DNA of 64,000 nt from Leptodactylus fallax. Its lineage: Eukaryota; Chordata; Amphibia; Anura; Leptodactylidae. Below are positions 1 to 10,150 of the stretch, in pieces (positions within the stretch are counted from its first letter, which is position 1; every line of letters begins with the position of its first letter). The notes beneath the pieces were generated by a model. That model did no database searches and was not told where the DNA came from. It worked only from the letters and a program-made list of their open reading frames with translations. A program made the position numbers and the translations under genes. Location: positions 868,001 to 932,000 of the forward strand of contig CAMRHE010000324.1 in the NCBI GenBank assembly GCA_947044405.1, read 5' to 3'.

Positions 1-29
1 GCAGAGAGATACAAAACCCGGAACAGATC

Positions 30-1313
30 ATGTTGAGTGCAAGTAAAGATAAAGGGTTGCATGATGGTGACTCAATTTTTCTAAAGCACCTCTGTTCTAT
101 GATGGAATATGTCCCTGCTGAGTGTGTGTCTCATAATGGAGTGCAAAGCGCCAAAGATGAAAATGTTAGGGTGCAGCAGCTTCAAGATGAGAATAAAACC
201 ATCAGGTTCATGTATGAGAATGAAATATCTGATTGGAAATGGCAACTTTTGGTATCAGAAAGAGAGAACCTTAAGTTGAAGGCAGAGCTTGACTCTATGA
301 AGAGGTTATATCCTAGTCATTGTGAAAATGTGGTACTGGGTTTGCCTGGAATGGACTGTGTCACTAAGAAGGAGTTTGCAGAAATGAAATGTGCTCTGTC
401 TAAGGAAGTTATACAGAGTGTAGAGCAAAAGCAAGTGCTTGAGAAGCAATTACAGGATTTAAAGGAGCAGCATGTTAAAGACTCCATTGCCAAAGAGAGT
501 GTCATTGAAAAATTAAGAGATGACCTTGAAACTGCTAAACGTGAGAGAAGTGAATTTTTGCAGAGTCAGTCAGAATGTCTGGATGACAAAGTCAGGATGT
601 GTGAAAGACTTTTGGTTGCCTTGACTGACAAAGAAAATGAAATTGCTGAGCTGAGGAAGTATGTGTCTGACCGAGAGAGTGATTTAGAATCTGTGGTGCA
701 GACATTGCAGTCAGAGCAAAACTTGCATCAGGTTCGCCTAAATGGTGAAATCCACGAATGGCGAAGCAGAGCTGGAGGTCTGGAACAAAGAGAAAGTGAA
801 CTCAAAGCTAGAATATGTAGCCTGGAGAGGGCGCTGTCAGGATCTTGTGAAGATAATGAGAAGTTGTCTGTTTTGGTGCAAAATAAAGACAAAGATTTGA
901 TGGAGATGTCGTCTGTCCATGCTCAGAAAGTGCAAGCCTTACAGGAGAGTCATAAAAAAGTAGAGACTCAACTTCAAGTGATGCAACTAAAAGTCACAGA
1001 AGGGGACAGATTTCAAGCAGAACTGCTAGACAAGGCAAACAGATTACAGGCTCAGGCGACTGATATGAAGGAAAAAATGGAAGATAGTATTGGATCCTTG
1101 GACTCTGTTGAAGAACTAAAGGAAAGGTTGCAAAAGGAGCTAGAAGCTACAAATCAACGGTTTGAGGAAAAGGTTGCACTGAAATGGAGAATTTGGTTAG
1201 CTCCAAGGATGAAGTTGAGAAAAACCTGGAATCTGTGCAGATATTGTAAGAGAACAAAGCTAATGCTTATGACAAGCTGGAAAAGGCCAAGAGAGAATTG
1301 GACCTCCAGATAG
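30..1313 (+). CDS. Coiled-coil protein of LTR element, N-terminal half
   Basis: A 427-codon ORF rich in Glu, Lys, Gln and Leu with heptad-like spacing over roughly residues 45-385, predicted to form a long alpha-helical coiled coil. There is no signal peptide or membrane segment. The ATG at 30 is the first in frame, but the true start may lie outside the window. From about residue 386 (near position 1190) the composition changes to Trp/Arg-rich and the coiled-coil pattern continues instead in the frame of the next ORF, so the last 40 or so codons look like read-through after a frameshift. Function unknown. The position just upstream of an LTR suggests an element-encoded accessory protein, not a host gene; a captured host coiled-coil gene is possible. 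Confidence 0.5.
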   Translation: MLSASKDKGLHDGDSIFLKHLCSMMEYVPAECVSHNGVQSAKDENVRVQQLQDENKTIRFMYENEISDWKWQLLVSERENLKLKAELDSMKRLYPSHCENVVLGLPGMDCVTKKEFAEMKCALSKEVIQSVEQKQVLEKQLQDLKEQHVKDSIAKESVIEKLRDDLETAKRERSEFLQSQSECLDDKVRMCERLLVALTDKENEIAELRKYVSDRESDLESVVQTLQSEQNLHQVRLNGEIHEWRSRAGGLEQRESELKARICSLERALSGSCEDNEKLSVLVQNKDKDLMEMSSVHAQKVQALQESHKKVETQLQVMQLKVTEGDRFQAELLDKANRLQAQATDMKEKMEDSIGSLDSVEELKERLQKELEATNQRFEEKVALKWRIWLAPRMKLRKTWNLCRYCKRTKLMLMTSWKRPRENWTSR

Positions 1314-2908
1314 AAGACATGAAGATTCAGTTTGAGGGAAACCTGTCTAATTTGTATGCTGAGATTGTAGATCTAAAAATGCTTGTTGCTAAACTAAAGG
1401 TGCAAGTGAACCAGCAGGAGGAAATTGCACGCATCAAGGAACAGCTGGAGTTGCAGATGGATCAAGTGAAGCACGAGTCAGAAATAAAGCTGCAAGGTGC
1501 ACTAGTAAAGACTGAGATGGAAGCGGCACAGAAAAATGTCGCAGTGAAGAAAGTTCTGGAGCTGGAATCAGAGATTTGTGCGCTACAGAAGGCGTTAGAA
1601 TTGGAAAAAGCTGCCAGCGTAGAGGCAGAGAAAGGAGAATCATTGAGTCAGACAGACATGAGTGATCTGTCCACTGATGTTGATACCAATGAGGTCCAAA
1701 GCCTAGAGGGCTGTGAGATGATAAATAAGGTGAAGGGTCACCAAAAGTGTGGAACAAGAGTCCGTAAGAAGACTGACCACGCATATGTTGTCCCAACAGC
1801 TAAGGTGCCTGAAGCCATTGTGGATAACGGTGTTGCTGTACATGTCTCTAGCCAAATGTCTGGTGGACAAACGGTGAATAATGACTCCATGTTGTCTGTG
1901 AAGGGGGAGTCAGGAAGTAAGAGATGGTTACATGTCACCAATGATGTGACAGTTGTTAAAGACATGCCAGAAAATGTAGTTCAGCATGAGCTATTTTGTG
2001 AGGCTGTACGGTATGGCCCTCGTGCAGAAGGAGAAGATATTGCAGTACAGAGCTTGTGTATCTCAAACAAAGAGGAGAGCAAGAAGCCTATGTCTCCTAA
2101 ACTTCTAAGCCTTGATGGTGGTGGCAAAGTTTGCTTTGAGATGAAGGTTACGGAAAAAGTTCCCGTGATACAGTTATACTCTAAAGACATTGATGTGCAT
2201 GAAGTACGTGTTAGTTGGTCTCTGAGCTCCTGTGGATTCAGGATAGGAGAAGATGAAGATTCTTACGGCTATTCACTAAAGGAATCAAAGTCCTGTAATG
2301 GGATAGCTGAAGACTATGGCGAGAAATGTGATGAAAATGATGTGATCCCCTGTATGGCGAATTGTGAAGGTGATGAAGAAAAACTTGCCTTTGCACAGAA
2401 TGGCCAGGATCTTGACGTAGCAGTTAAAGTGATGAGAAACCGGAAGTGTCGAGTAACCGGAATCTGGAAGAAGAGACCCCCAGATTGGGAATTCTGCAGA
2501 GACAATGGACAGGCCTACTTGGTTGAAGAGGGACTTCATAGGATGTCTCGTCCCATTGTAGCTCACCCCATGGGTAGTGAGCTGAGGGGGAGGGTATGTA
2601 AGTATGTGAGCCAGAGGGCGCTGTTGAGCGACCCAGGCCAGACCAGAAAAGGCTCTCAGCCACGCCTTTGGGTGGTGGCACGCAACTCCAGAGGGGCTGG
2701 AGCATCCTGCAGGAAGCAGGAAGTAGTGGACCAGCGAGGACGGAGAGAGAGGCTCTGTCCCAGAGGGCTGGCGTCCACAGGAGTGGACCAGCGAGGACGG
2801 AGAGAGAGGCTCTGTCCCAGAGGGCTGGTATCCACAGGAGTGGACCAGCGAGGACGGAGAGATAGGCTCTGTCCCAGAGGGCTGGCGTCCACAGAGGACT
2901 GTTGCTAG
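1298..2908 (+). CDS. Coiled-coil protein of LTR element, C-terminal half
   Basis: Continuation of the upstream ORF in another frame. The frame is interrupted by TAA at 1247-1249 and is open from there; the 1298 start is a TTG codon and is not a real start. Coiled-coil composition continues to about position 1630, followed by a low-complexity acidic/polar region. A Trp/Pro/Cys-containing segment ([16 protein letters not shown], about 2476-2523) lies near the end. The frame then reads through the polypurine tract and about 310 bp of the LTR, where 57 bp repeats translate as repeated Arg-rich units, and stops at 2906-2908. One frameshift plus one stop separate the two halves, so this copy is a pseudogene. 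I do not recognise the protein. Confidence 0.45.
   Translation: MDLQIEDMKIQFEGNLSNLYAEIVDLKMLVAKLKVQVNQQEEIARIKEQLELQMDQVKHESEIKLQGALVKTEMEAAQKNVAVKKVLELESEICALQKALELEKAASVEAEKGESLSQTDMSDLSTDVDTNEVQSLEGCEMINKVKGHQKCGTRVRKKTDHAYVVPTAKVPEAIVDNGVAVHVSSQMSGGQTVNNDSMLSVKGESGSKRWLHVTNDVTVVKDMPENVVQHELFCEAVRYGPRAEGEDIAVQSLCISNKEESKKPMSPKLLSLDGGGKVCFEMKVTEKVPVIQLYSKDIDVHEVRVSWSLSSCGFRIGEDEDSYGYSLKESKSCNGIAEDYGEKCDENDVIPCMANCEGDEEKLAFAQNGQDLDVAVKVMRNRKCRVTGIWKKRPPDWEFCRDNGQAYLVEEGLHRMSRPIVAHPMGSELRGRVCKYVSQRALLSDPGQTRKGSQPRLWVVARNSRGAGASCRKQEVVDQRGRRERLCPRGLASTGVDQRGRRERLCPRGLVSTGVDQRGRRDRLCPRGLASTEDCC
2580..2594 (+). other. Polypurine tract
   Basis: A nearly pure G/A run (AGCTGAGGGGGAGGG, two bases break it) ends two bases before the TG of the LTR. 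In LTR elements this tract primes plus-strand DNA synthesis; position and composition are the evidence. Confidence 0.5.
2726..2896 (+). repeat. 57 bp tandem repeat, three units
   Basis: Units start at 2726, 2783 and 2840, each opening GTGGACCAGCGAGGACGGAG; they differ at a few bases. Because 57 is divisible by three, the ORF passing through stays open and gives 19-residue repeats. It lies inside the LTR, where repeats often form promoter or enhancer blocks; that role is inference. Confidence 0.9.
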
Positions 2909-3007
2909 AGCTGAGTAACAGTCAGGACAGTTAGGGGCTCAAGGAGTGAGTTAGGCCCTAACTGTGGCATAGGTTTTTTGTTGTTTTGCTGTGTTGCAGT
3001 TAAGCTG

Positions 3008-3013
3008 AATAAA
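3008..3013 (+). promoter_or_regulatory. Polyadenylation signal AATAAA in LTR
   Basis: Canonical hexamer about 110 bp before the LTR end, the usual position for the R-region polyadenylation signal of a retroelement. Confidence 0.55.
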
Positions 3014-3121
3014 GCCACTTTTATTTACACTTGGACCGTCTGAAAGCTATCTTTCCATGAACCACTGCTGTCCGGACCAGGAGAAGCCGCCATTTTGAGT
3101 CTAATTCCCCAAGCTATCACA

Positions 3122-4440
3122 ATAGATTAAGGAGTGAGTTGAATGTATCGAAATATATAAGCAAGAATGGGTATGTAGTGTGTGCGGAGAACTCTGGATT
3201 AATATTATATGTATGGAAATGAACTGAAGGCTGTGTGAAGGAAATAACGTATGGTATGGGGTATAAATAAATTGAATGAAAATATGGAAGTCAATGTGTA
3301 GTAATAAATGGTAAATGACTGAGATGCATGTAGTAAATAATAACATATGGAATGGAGGTGTACTGGAAAGATGACATTAGGATGAAGCTCATGAAAAATA
3401 AGGAGAAAACAAAGTGCCTAGCAATGAACATGAAAAATGACTTGCCAAACTGGAGGTTTGTGGAAATAAACTGTTGAAAGATGGTGTTCTGGGCTGTTCA
3501 GATATGTAAGTGAGGAGTGTGAATGGTGACTGAAGCACCACGGCCGTGCCTATGCAATGGGGGAAAGCAACAGAGTGGTGCTAGGCAGTGGAGTAAATAC
3601 CTGGGTAGCAGTGGGAGCGACTGCCACAGGGTCCGGAACATTGGGGGGCCAGGTGGGCCCCTGATGTGTGTCTGTGTGTGTGTGTGTTATTGTTGGTTGT
3701 TTTTTTTTTTTTTTGTTCAAATATTTGCCTTGGGGCCCAGCCATTCCTAGATATGCCACTGGTGCTAGGGTTAAAGCAGGCATGTGTGTGAGACCCACAC
3801 GTGTAACTAAGTGAATGTAGCGGGGGATGCCACTGAAGGAGTGAGACAAACTGGGGAAACTCTTCATGCTTGGGGATAGCGTGCAAGCGCAGTGTGGATA
3901 TGCAAGAATGTACGGGGAAGTATGATGGAAAGACAAGGGAAAGGAGATATGAGAGAGAGAAAGGATGGAGTGGGAGAGGAAGATGAAAGGAACTATGAAA
4001 GGAAATAAGGGGGAAGAAATAGGAGATGATAGAAAAGATGTGGAGAATTAAGAAAAGGGATGAAAGGGGGATAGATGTGAGAGGGATAGAGGAAAGAATG
4101 GTAGTGATTATGGAAGGGGGGGATGTATGTATGAATGGGAGAGGCTATATTGAGATATGTGTATGAATAAAAGCAGTTGTGTGTAAGGGAATGAGATAAA
4201 GGGGAATACATCAATAAATGGAATAGATGAAATGGGGATGAGATATATGAGTTGAAATGAGATGGAAAGTGAAGTGTGGGCCAAGGTATCAATTGGCAAT
4301 TAAGTGTATGGTGAGGAGGGTTCATGGATATGAATGAGGTTATGAGAGGCAATAGTGAATAAGTGTAATAAAAAATGTAAATGTAGAGTTACCAATAAAA
4401 GATGAGTAAATAATACAAAATAGGTAATGGATAATAAACA
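3122..4440. other. Purine-biased non-coding stretch
   Basis: No gene. The plus strand is strongly G/A/T-biased with very few cytosines (especially 3900-4340), so the minus strand is pyrimidine-rich; the short minus ORFs here (Ser/His/Tyr/Ile-rich) are products of that composition. It abuts the 3' end of the minus-strand Penelope-like element and could be its long 3' UTR. A hAT MITE sits inside it. Confidence 0.5.
3586..3761. mobile_element. hAT-like MITE with 8 bp target duplication
   Basis: 176 bp. Begins CAGTGGAGTAAAT and ends ATATGCCACTG, so the ends are inverted CAGTGG repeats. The 8 bp GTGCTAGG flanks it at 3578-3585 and again at 3762-3769, a perfect target-site duplication of hAT length. 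It contains a (TG)n run at about 3667-3690 and a T16 run. Non-autonomous, no coding capacity. Confidence 0.85.
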
Positions 4441-4623
4441 ATGGGTAACTCGAAACATATAGTAGCGTCATTGTTATTAAAATCACTGATAACCAGGGCA
4501 TATCCATTAATAAAACATAAGATGCCGTATATGAAACTATTTGCCGCCAATAAATGTAGCTGTTGTACCGGAATATTTCAAGGGAGAGGGGTGCTAATAC
4601 ACTGTTATAATGATGAAAGTCAA

Positions 4624-4920
4624 TTAGAAGGATGATTTGACTGTATTGTTGAGACCGTTGAGAACTAAGGTTCTTAATTTGTATAACCAAAAGGATTCCC
4701 ATTGCCTTAGTTTCAAGCAACAGTTGGAGTTGGATGTGGGAATTTGTTCAATAGGGGTAATGGATTTACATTTAAAGTCTTGTTGGTGTTCTACTGAGAA
4801 ATGTAGGGATAAGTTATGTTTCTGGAATCCTTTGTTTACATTGTAGCCATGGTTGTTCATTCTTTTGTGGAGGGGTTGGATAGTGCGCCCCACATGAGCA
4901 CTCTTGCATGGGAACTCCAA
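4624..4920 (-). pseudogene. Penelope-like GIY-YIG endonuclease
   Basis: The frame shows VGRTIQPLHKRMNNHGYNVNK, HNLSLHF, IEQIP, and LKLRQWESFWLYKLRTL-NGLN, the C-terminal GIY-YIG nuclease of Penelope-like elements, which nicks target DNA for priming. The upstream ORF ends with CSCGAHY, and this one resumes at SAHVGRT; the DNA GTGGGGCGCACTAT at the join could encode both ...GAHY and VGRT..., suggesting loss of one unit of a 14 bp direct duplication, which shifts the frame and removes the YVG part of the active-site signature. Confidence 0.75.
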
Positions 4921-5296
4921 TAGGTAAATGACATTCTGAATTACAGTTTAAAAGTGACTCATGGCTGTGGATTTGAAAGATCTTGTTCTGTTTGATATTG
5001 GGGCAATAGGCACATCTAGGATGTCCGCATTTGTATATGCCTTTTTTTGTTGACAAGATGGCGGGGATATTTACAATTTTATTTGGAAAGAGGCGGCTAG
5101 GGGCCAGGTGGTTACGAAGAGTGGTGGCTCTACGAAAAGTTAGAGTAGGTCGATCCGGAAGATGTTTTTGCAGATGTGGATCACTAAGCAGAATTTTCCA
5201 ATGTTGAGAGAGAATGGATTGTATTTTTTGTGTGACTTGAATTGAATGTTGTGATGAAATTAAATTTAATTTTGAGATTACTCTTTTCGGATCCAT
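4814..5296 (-). pseudogene. Penelope-like post-RT linker, Cys-rich
   Basis: 160-codon ORF matching the region between RT and endonuclease of Penelope-like elements: ...ILSQHWKILLSDP, LPDRPTLTFRRATTLRNHLAPS, then YKCGHPRCAYC and NCNSECHLP, a Cys/His pattern typical of the linker. The ATG at 5296 arises at the insertion point of the fold-back element; the original frame came from the RT side. The frame leaves the endonuclease at about 4890 through a small deletion. Confidence 0.75.
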
Positions 5297-5874
5297 AACA
5301 TATCAGAATATAAATAAAACTTAACATTTAATATAGCATTAAAAAATCAACAAGGTCCTAATTCACATATACATAGACAAACAATCGGAACAATCTTACC
5401 GATTCCAACGGTGGAATGTAGTGGGTCCAGATATGACAGAAATTACACCAAAAAAGTATAGGGCACTGAGTCCTATAATAGGGTCATGGAAGGTGTATCT
5501 CACTCTTTCTCTAATACCCAAAGATATAAGACTCCCCGCCCTAACAAGGGCAGTCCCGTAACTAGCCCTAAATAGGAAACCCAATATACACTCTAAAAGA
5601 GACGTATAAGAAAAAAGGGGACAAGGTGTCACACTACAATGGGAGAAAAGCCATATGGCAACACGTTTTTTATTGATACACACATGGGTGTCATATGGCT
5701 TTTCTCCCATTGTAGTGTGACACCTTGCCACCTTTTTTCTTATACGTCTGGACCCACTACAATCCACCGTTGGAATCGGTAAGATTGTTTGTCTATGTAT
5801 ATGTGAATTAGGACCTTGTTGATTTTTTAATGCTATATTAAATGTTAAGTTTTAGTTATATTCTGATAAGTTAT
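5297..5874. mobile_element. Fold-back element inside Penelope-like element
   Basis: The outer ~140 bp arms (5297-5430 and 5742-5874) are near-identical inverted copies, and inner arms (about 5598-5668 and 5690-5750) pair again, so the insert can fold into one long hairpin. About 170 bp (5431-5598) is present in the left arm only; it is bounded by AGA, consistent with a microhomology deletion in the right arm. GGATCCAT flanks the insert at 5289-5296 and 5875-5882, a candidate 6-8 bp target duplication. No coding capacity; the ORF at 5396-5767 is a by-product. Confidence 0.7.
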
Positions 5875-5882
5875 GGATCCAT

Positions 5883-6675
5883 GCTTCTTGTATTTAATTA
5901 ACTGATCCGTGAGGGGCTAGTTATTTTGTTCCCTTTTTGCCTGTGCTTATAATTACTCTCTTCAGCTTTTGGACTATTTTTAGGTTTTTACCTTTTCTTT
6001 TAGGCAGGTTTCTTGAGTAAAATTAAAAGTTTTCTGTAGGGCATTATGAATAATTGATTTGGGGTAATGTTTTTCAATCTACGTTTCAATGCAAATCAAT
6101 GAAATGGGAAAGATTGCTGGTGAGGGATCCCATTCCTGATATTATGGGACAACATGGTGGATTAGTTAGGGATTAATGTACTTTAGGAAGATGGTAGAAA
6201 AATGGGAGACGAGGCTCCATGATCTGGAGAAATCTTCTTTTCTTTTTTTTTTTTTTTTTTTTTTAAGGAGATTCTTAGATATTGCTCTGTTGATGAATTG
6301 CCTATAGTCACGGATATACAACGTGAGTGGATTGTTAGTGGTTCGTAGAAATCCTGATTTATCTAATAGGCGATTGGCTTCCAAAATAGTCATCTCGATT
6401 TACCCCCACCCTTATCAGTAGGGTGGATAACTATATTGGGATTATCTTTGAGGTTTTTTAGGGCTATGAATTTGGCCTTAGAAGGGTTGTATGGGGGTTT
6501 CTTTGTAATTTCAAGACTATGGTATTCTTCGTTCACAAGAGAGAAGAAATTCTCAATTGCTGGACCTGTATGAAATGTTGGGTTAAAATTGGATAGGGGA
6601 TGTACCTCTACTGGTATAGGTAGTGGGGTAATGTTGTGATTTAAAATATGTTGTATGTGAGGTTTTTCAGAAAAT
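5883..6675 (-). pseudogene. Penelope-like RT remnant, core deleted
   Basis: Minus-strand translation in shifting frames shows NLKDNPNIVIHPTDKGGG (about 6400-6460), EANRLLDKSGFL (about 6340-6380), a poly-A/T run (6241-6264) reading as Lys, an LPKVH motif, then PIISGMGSLTSNLSHFID. Near 6090 the reading jumps frame to LKRRLKN..., which matches the end of the RT domain, so some 150-200 residues including the catalytic YADD-type box seem deleted. The end of this piece (5883) joins the 5296 ORF once the fold-back insertion is ignored. Confidence 0.65.
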
Positions 6676-7062
6676 TCAAAAATAATGAAATGTCTGTTTT
6701 CTTATAAATTTATTGAGATCTAGCAATAGTTGGAAACCATTAGGTGGGGCTGTTGGGCCAAATGCAAGAGCTTTACTAAGGCTGGTTTCATTGGGATTGA
6801 GTAAATAACTGGATAGATTAAATATTTTGTTGGGGGGAGATATGGAACCATTTAACTTGAGGGTGTTCTTAGACACATAAGAATGGATAAAATGTACAGA
6901 TACTTTTCTGGTTATGAGCAGCATAGGGAGTACGTCAACAGGGTCAAGTAAATTAAAACACCAACAGTTAAATAGGACAGGCTCACCTGATTTAAATGCC
7001 TTTTTCCCCATGAAAATTTGTGCCTCAGTTTCTGAGATAATAATTAATTTACCAATATACAA
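6676..7062 (-). pseudogene. Penelope-like polyprotein, N-terminal region
   Basis: 128-codon ORF. The segment FNLSSYLLNPNETSLSKALAF followed by PT and DLNKFIRK resembles the N-terminal conserved stretch of Penelope-like polyproteins (NLS...LT..E..LLSKGL.F.PT...DL..F.R). The frame continues downstream, past the end of this ORF, into the region containing the DKGGG motif. Upstream of 7075 the match fades. Confidence 0.65.
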
Positions 7063-7075
7063 ATGAGCAGTCTGT

Positions 7076-9179
7076 ACACTGGGTGTGGCTCCTTTGCTTC
7101 AAACTGCTCTAATACTCCAGTGTGAATACGAGAACACAAGGAGAGGCAAGATTTCAGCATAGCTTCCTGGTCCTGTCAATCAAAGAAAGGAGGAGGAAAG
7201 GAATGAAGACAGATTTGACAGAGCAGAAAAGCAGTTTATTTAAGTTTTACAACAGCAGGGGATGAGGAAGAATATACTGAACCCAGACTCAGTCAAGGCA
7301 TCACTGTAAGATGTAAAATCCTGCTGTTATTGAGATAAGCAAGCCATGCACTCTAAAACGTCTTCATTCACATGAATTACAACAATTCTTTGGCTACTGG
7401 AGGTGCTGCCAACACCGAGAGTAGTATTATTATTGTCACCCGCATTCTAATTTGCAGCAGTAATACAGGTGTTTTCTCCTCCTTCTTTACCCTGTCCCTA
7501 TTTCCTTTACCCTGTCTCTTTCCAGAAATTTTGCTGCTTTTATTTTATTTTGAACTGCATAGCACAAAAAGGGTGCCACACTGTAGCAAACTCTATAAAA
7601 AAAAAAAAAAAAAAATTGTCACTTTTACACAAACAGAGCACAGAAAGGTAGAATAGCACACTGTGACAATTGTGTTCTGGACTGTCACACACTAACTCCT
7701 ATGGTATATCCCAATCTATCTAATATCTATCGTATTTTTCTCACAGTAATTTTGCATTAAGGTTAAGAGTTGTTCATCAGAAATGGAATATCTTATATTG
7801 ATGTCCTGATAGGTTAGAACAGCCAGCAACCATGTAAAGACATCCGACAGAACACATGAAATTTCTCTGGGTGCTGGTACAGTGTGGAAATGTCCCTAGC
7901 AGGCCTGCTGAGATACAATAAAATGAACCCAATACCTCAATTTCTTCCTTCTTGGATTTTCTTCACTTTTGGATGCTTTCAGAATTGCTGAGAAATCAGC
8001 CATATAATTATTAAGTGTTCCACAGATTGTGAGGACATGTTAGTAATCCAAAATTAGTAAAAAAAAAAAAAAATTTTATCAGGTGTGGCAGAGTATTTAA
8101 ACTAGGAATGAGGTGAATAGATAAGCTAGAGAGAATTGGACTGTAATGTTGGTTTGTAATGTTGGATCTCCTTTTCCACTGCCATAAACCACCCCCAAAG
8201 TGTAACTGTCCTTTCATTTAACATTTTAGGATAAGCGTTTTAGTGTAGAGTGTACATAAGTAACAATATATCTGATCATTATATGACTTATATTCTCCCC
8301 TCTGGTTTCCCCTCTGCATGTTGTATCTGGAATTTGCATTCCTCTCCGAACTGGTGGGTGGAGACTAGCTGCCATAAGCTGCACACAGTAGGTATAGAAG
8401 AATATGCATAACTGTGTTTTATCTCAGAAAAAGCCCCAGGCTCATGAAGGAAATATAAAGAGAAGTATTGATATTTACTAATGTTAGGCAAGTGTTTGCT
8501 GCTGGAGCAGACTAAGTATGTTTCACAGCTAAGCAGACGAAGTATGTTTCAGCTTTTGTTCTCTTACCTCCTGTACTTCCTGCTCATTACTTCCATCACC
8601 CCTCTTCATACAATATTTTAGAGATAAGTCACCTCATTCATGAGCCCCACAGCCCGTATAAAGAAAAAGGGATTTTCACATTAAAAGTCATTCTAGCAGA
8701 GAAGGGGGAGCAGGGAAACAGATGAGCAAAAATATCTTTGATAAGATATGTTAGAAAGTGTTTTATAATTGTTTACACTATTTAAATGATCATTTCAACA
8801 AACTTTGCATAAATAAAAACAAAAGTGTGCACAAAAATCTAAGAAATCACGCTCCGAAAACAATGTGGAAACTGAGAAGAATCTTAAAATGTATGTTCAC
8901 AAATGCCAAAAACTGGGGAGCTTGAAGCCCTCATCCCAATAAGCAGGGTTTTGCTTTGTTTCAAAAAGATGGGGTGAATAGGATTGGGGGTAGAGTGTGC
9001 CTTTATATTTAGATGTGAAATGAAAGTGAGTGTGCATTACGTAATAGGTGAAGAGTGTGAGGATATTGAAACCTCAAGGATCAAGGTAGAAAGGGAGGTT
9101 AAAGCGAACTAATAATTATACACAATCTATAGACGTCCTAACATAACTGAGTAGATAGGTCAGCTACATAAACAAATGG
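7076..9179. other. Non-coding, old repeat fragments
   Basis: No gene seen. Contains A-runs at about 7590-7615 and 8058-8074 and the interspersed repeat at 8313-8785. Short ORFs are not supported by codon structure or motifs. Confidence 0.5.
8313..8785. repeat. Interspersed repeat, copy A
   Basis: About 470 bp. Its left part (8313-8420, including CTGGTGGGTGGAGA) and right part (8690-8775, GGGGAGCAGGGAAACAG) match 55196-55312 and 56180-56290 in the same order and orientation. The family is not recognised; no clear terminal inverted repeats or target duplication. Confidence 0.6.
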
Positions 9180-10150
9180 AGCAGCACAGGCAGGCTTAGT
9201 CATCTCAATGGGAAATTTTACTTACCCATTGTTCATCTGCAAATGGGAGAACATTTGTTAGCTTGTTGCATGATACATTTATGTGTCAGTTTATAGAAAA
9301 TCCTACTAGAGGGGATGCTCTGTTGGATAAGGTCATTTCTAATAATGCAGAACGTCATGAAAATATCACTTGAAACCTTGTAATAGTGACCATAATGTAG
9401 TGACATTACAAATAAATTCTGAAAACAATCTCAGGTCAGGAAAATGAAAACAAATCATTTTAGAAAAGTCACTTTTCCCAGGTTAAGGTTTACACTTTAA
9501 GACATAGACTGAGAGCAGCAATTGTCAGATAGGATATAAATGCTAAATGGAAGTGCTTTAAATATATTTTGGGTACCTATACTACTAAAGCTATTAAATG
9601 AAACTCCTCGTGACTGACAGCTACTATAAAAGGGTCAATGAATGACAAAAAGGGAAATTTAAATGATGTAAATGTGAAGAATTGCATGTAAATTTTGCAA
9701 ATAACAAAGCTCTTAATACAATTTGAAAAAAAAGAAATTAAATAGGCTAAAATGTATAATGAAAGGCAGGACAGCCAAGAAAAGCCAAACAAAATCGCCT
9801 CATTGTTTAAGTATAAAAATGCAAAAAAGCAAGTTCAGAGCAGATAAGTATAATGGAAATAGGGAGTTGGCCACTGGGAACCAAGAGAAAGCAGAGCTAC
9901 TTAATGGTTTCTTTAGCTCTGTATATACAAAAGAACATAGAGTAAGAGATGTAGGTGGTACTAATGTTGTTAATACATCAATTAATATACTAACTAGCTG
10001 GATGTAGACATGGTCCAAGGTAAATTACATAAACGATATATGAATAAGGCTCCAGGACAAATGGTTGGCACCTAAGAGTTCTTATAGAACTTGTTTCAGT
10101 CAATACTGTCTCCCTGTTTATAATTTTATAATTTTTAGTATCTCTAGTGA
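9180..10150 (+). mobile_element. CR1-type LINE, piece 1 (endonuclease end to RT start)
   Basis: Conceptual translation with frame breaks shows FMCQFIENPTRGDALLDKV near 9276-9335 (the end of the CR1/L2 apurinic endonuclease, usually NPTRG..LLDLVL), then basic linker residues, the ORF at 9723-10007, and NKAPGQ (about 10045), equivalent to the KSPGPDG motif opening the RT domain. Ends near 10150; the continuation is found at about 16905. Confidence 0.65.
9723..10007 (+). pseudogene. CR1 LINE linker before RT
   Basis: 94-codon ORF; ADKYNGNRELATGNQEKAELL followed by NGFFSSVYT matches the segment just before the CR1 reverse transcriptase (G.LVT.D.EKAE.LN.FFASVF). Only this fragment is open; flanking frames are broken. 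Confidence 0.65.

Larger units (their letters stand above)
1..3121 (+). mobile_element. LTR retroelement, 3' part only
   Basis: The sequence shows a long ORF, a purine-rich tract (about 2580-2594), and then a block that starts TG and ends CA and contains AATAAA. That is the order ORF, polypurine tract, 3' LTR expected at the end of an LTR retrotransposon or endogenous retrovirus. The element runs off the left edge, so gag, protease, RT and integrase, if present, lie outside. No RT or integrase motif is visible in the 2.6 kb seen, so the superfamily is not assigned; a non-autonomous element carrying only a coiled-coil ORF is also possible. Confidence 0.6.
2597..3121 (+). repeat. 3' LTR of the coiled-coil element
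   Basis: 525 bp block with TG at 2597-2598 and CA at 3120-3121, directly after a polypurine tract, with a polyadenylation signal 3' of the middle. The second LTR is outside the window, so the boundaries rest on the TG/CA ends and the tract only. Composition changes sharply after 3121. Target duplication cannot be tested. Confidence 0.55.
4441..7075 (-). mobile_element. Penelope-like retroelement, degenerate
   Basis: Read on the minus strand, recognisable Penelope-like pieces occur in the right order: N-terminal region (7062-6676), the conserved DKGGG motif near 6410, a PRLPFFYHLPKVH-like RT motif (about 6170-6205), PIISGMGSLT (about 6125-6150), the post-RT linker (from 5296) and a GIY-YIG endonuclease (to 4624). 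The RT catalytic core with its Asp-Asp box is absent: a frame change near 6090 joins an early RT motif to the end of the RT domain. A fold-back insertion interrupts the element at 5297-5874. Frameshifts and stops throughout, so inactive. Confidence 0.8.

Noticed and set aside
2656..2892. Minus ORF of repeated units
   Set aside because: Antisense shadow of the 57 bp tandem repeat.
3993..4352. Ser/His/Tyr-rich minus ORFs
   Set aside because: Compositional result of the purine-biased plus strand; no protein-like pattern.
5396..5767. 123-codon ORF inside the fold-back
   Set aside because: Lies across both hairpin arms; no domain, explained by inverted repeat DNA.
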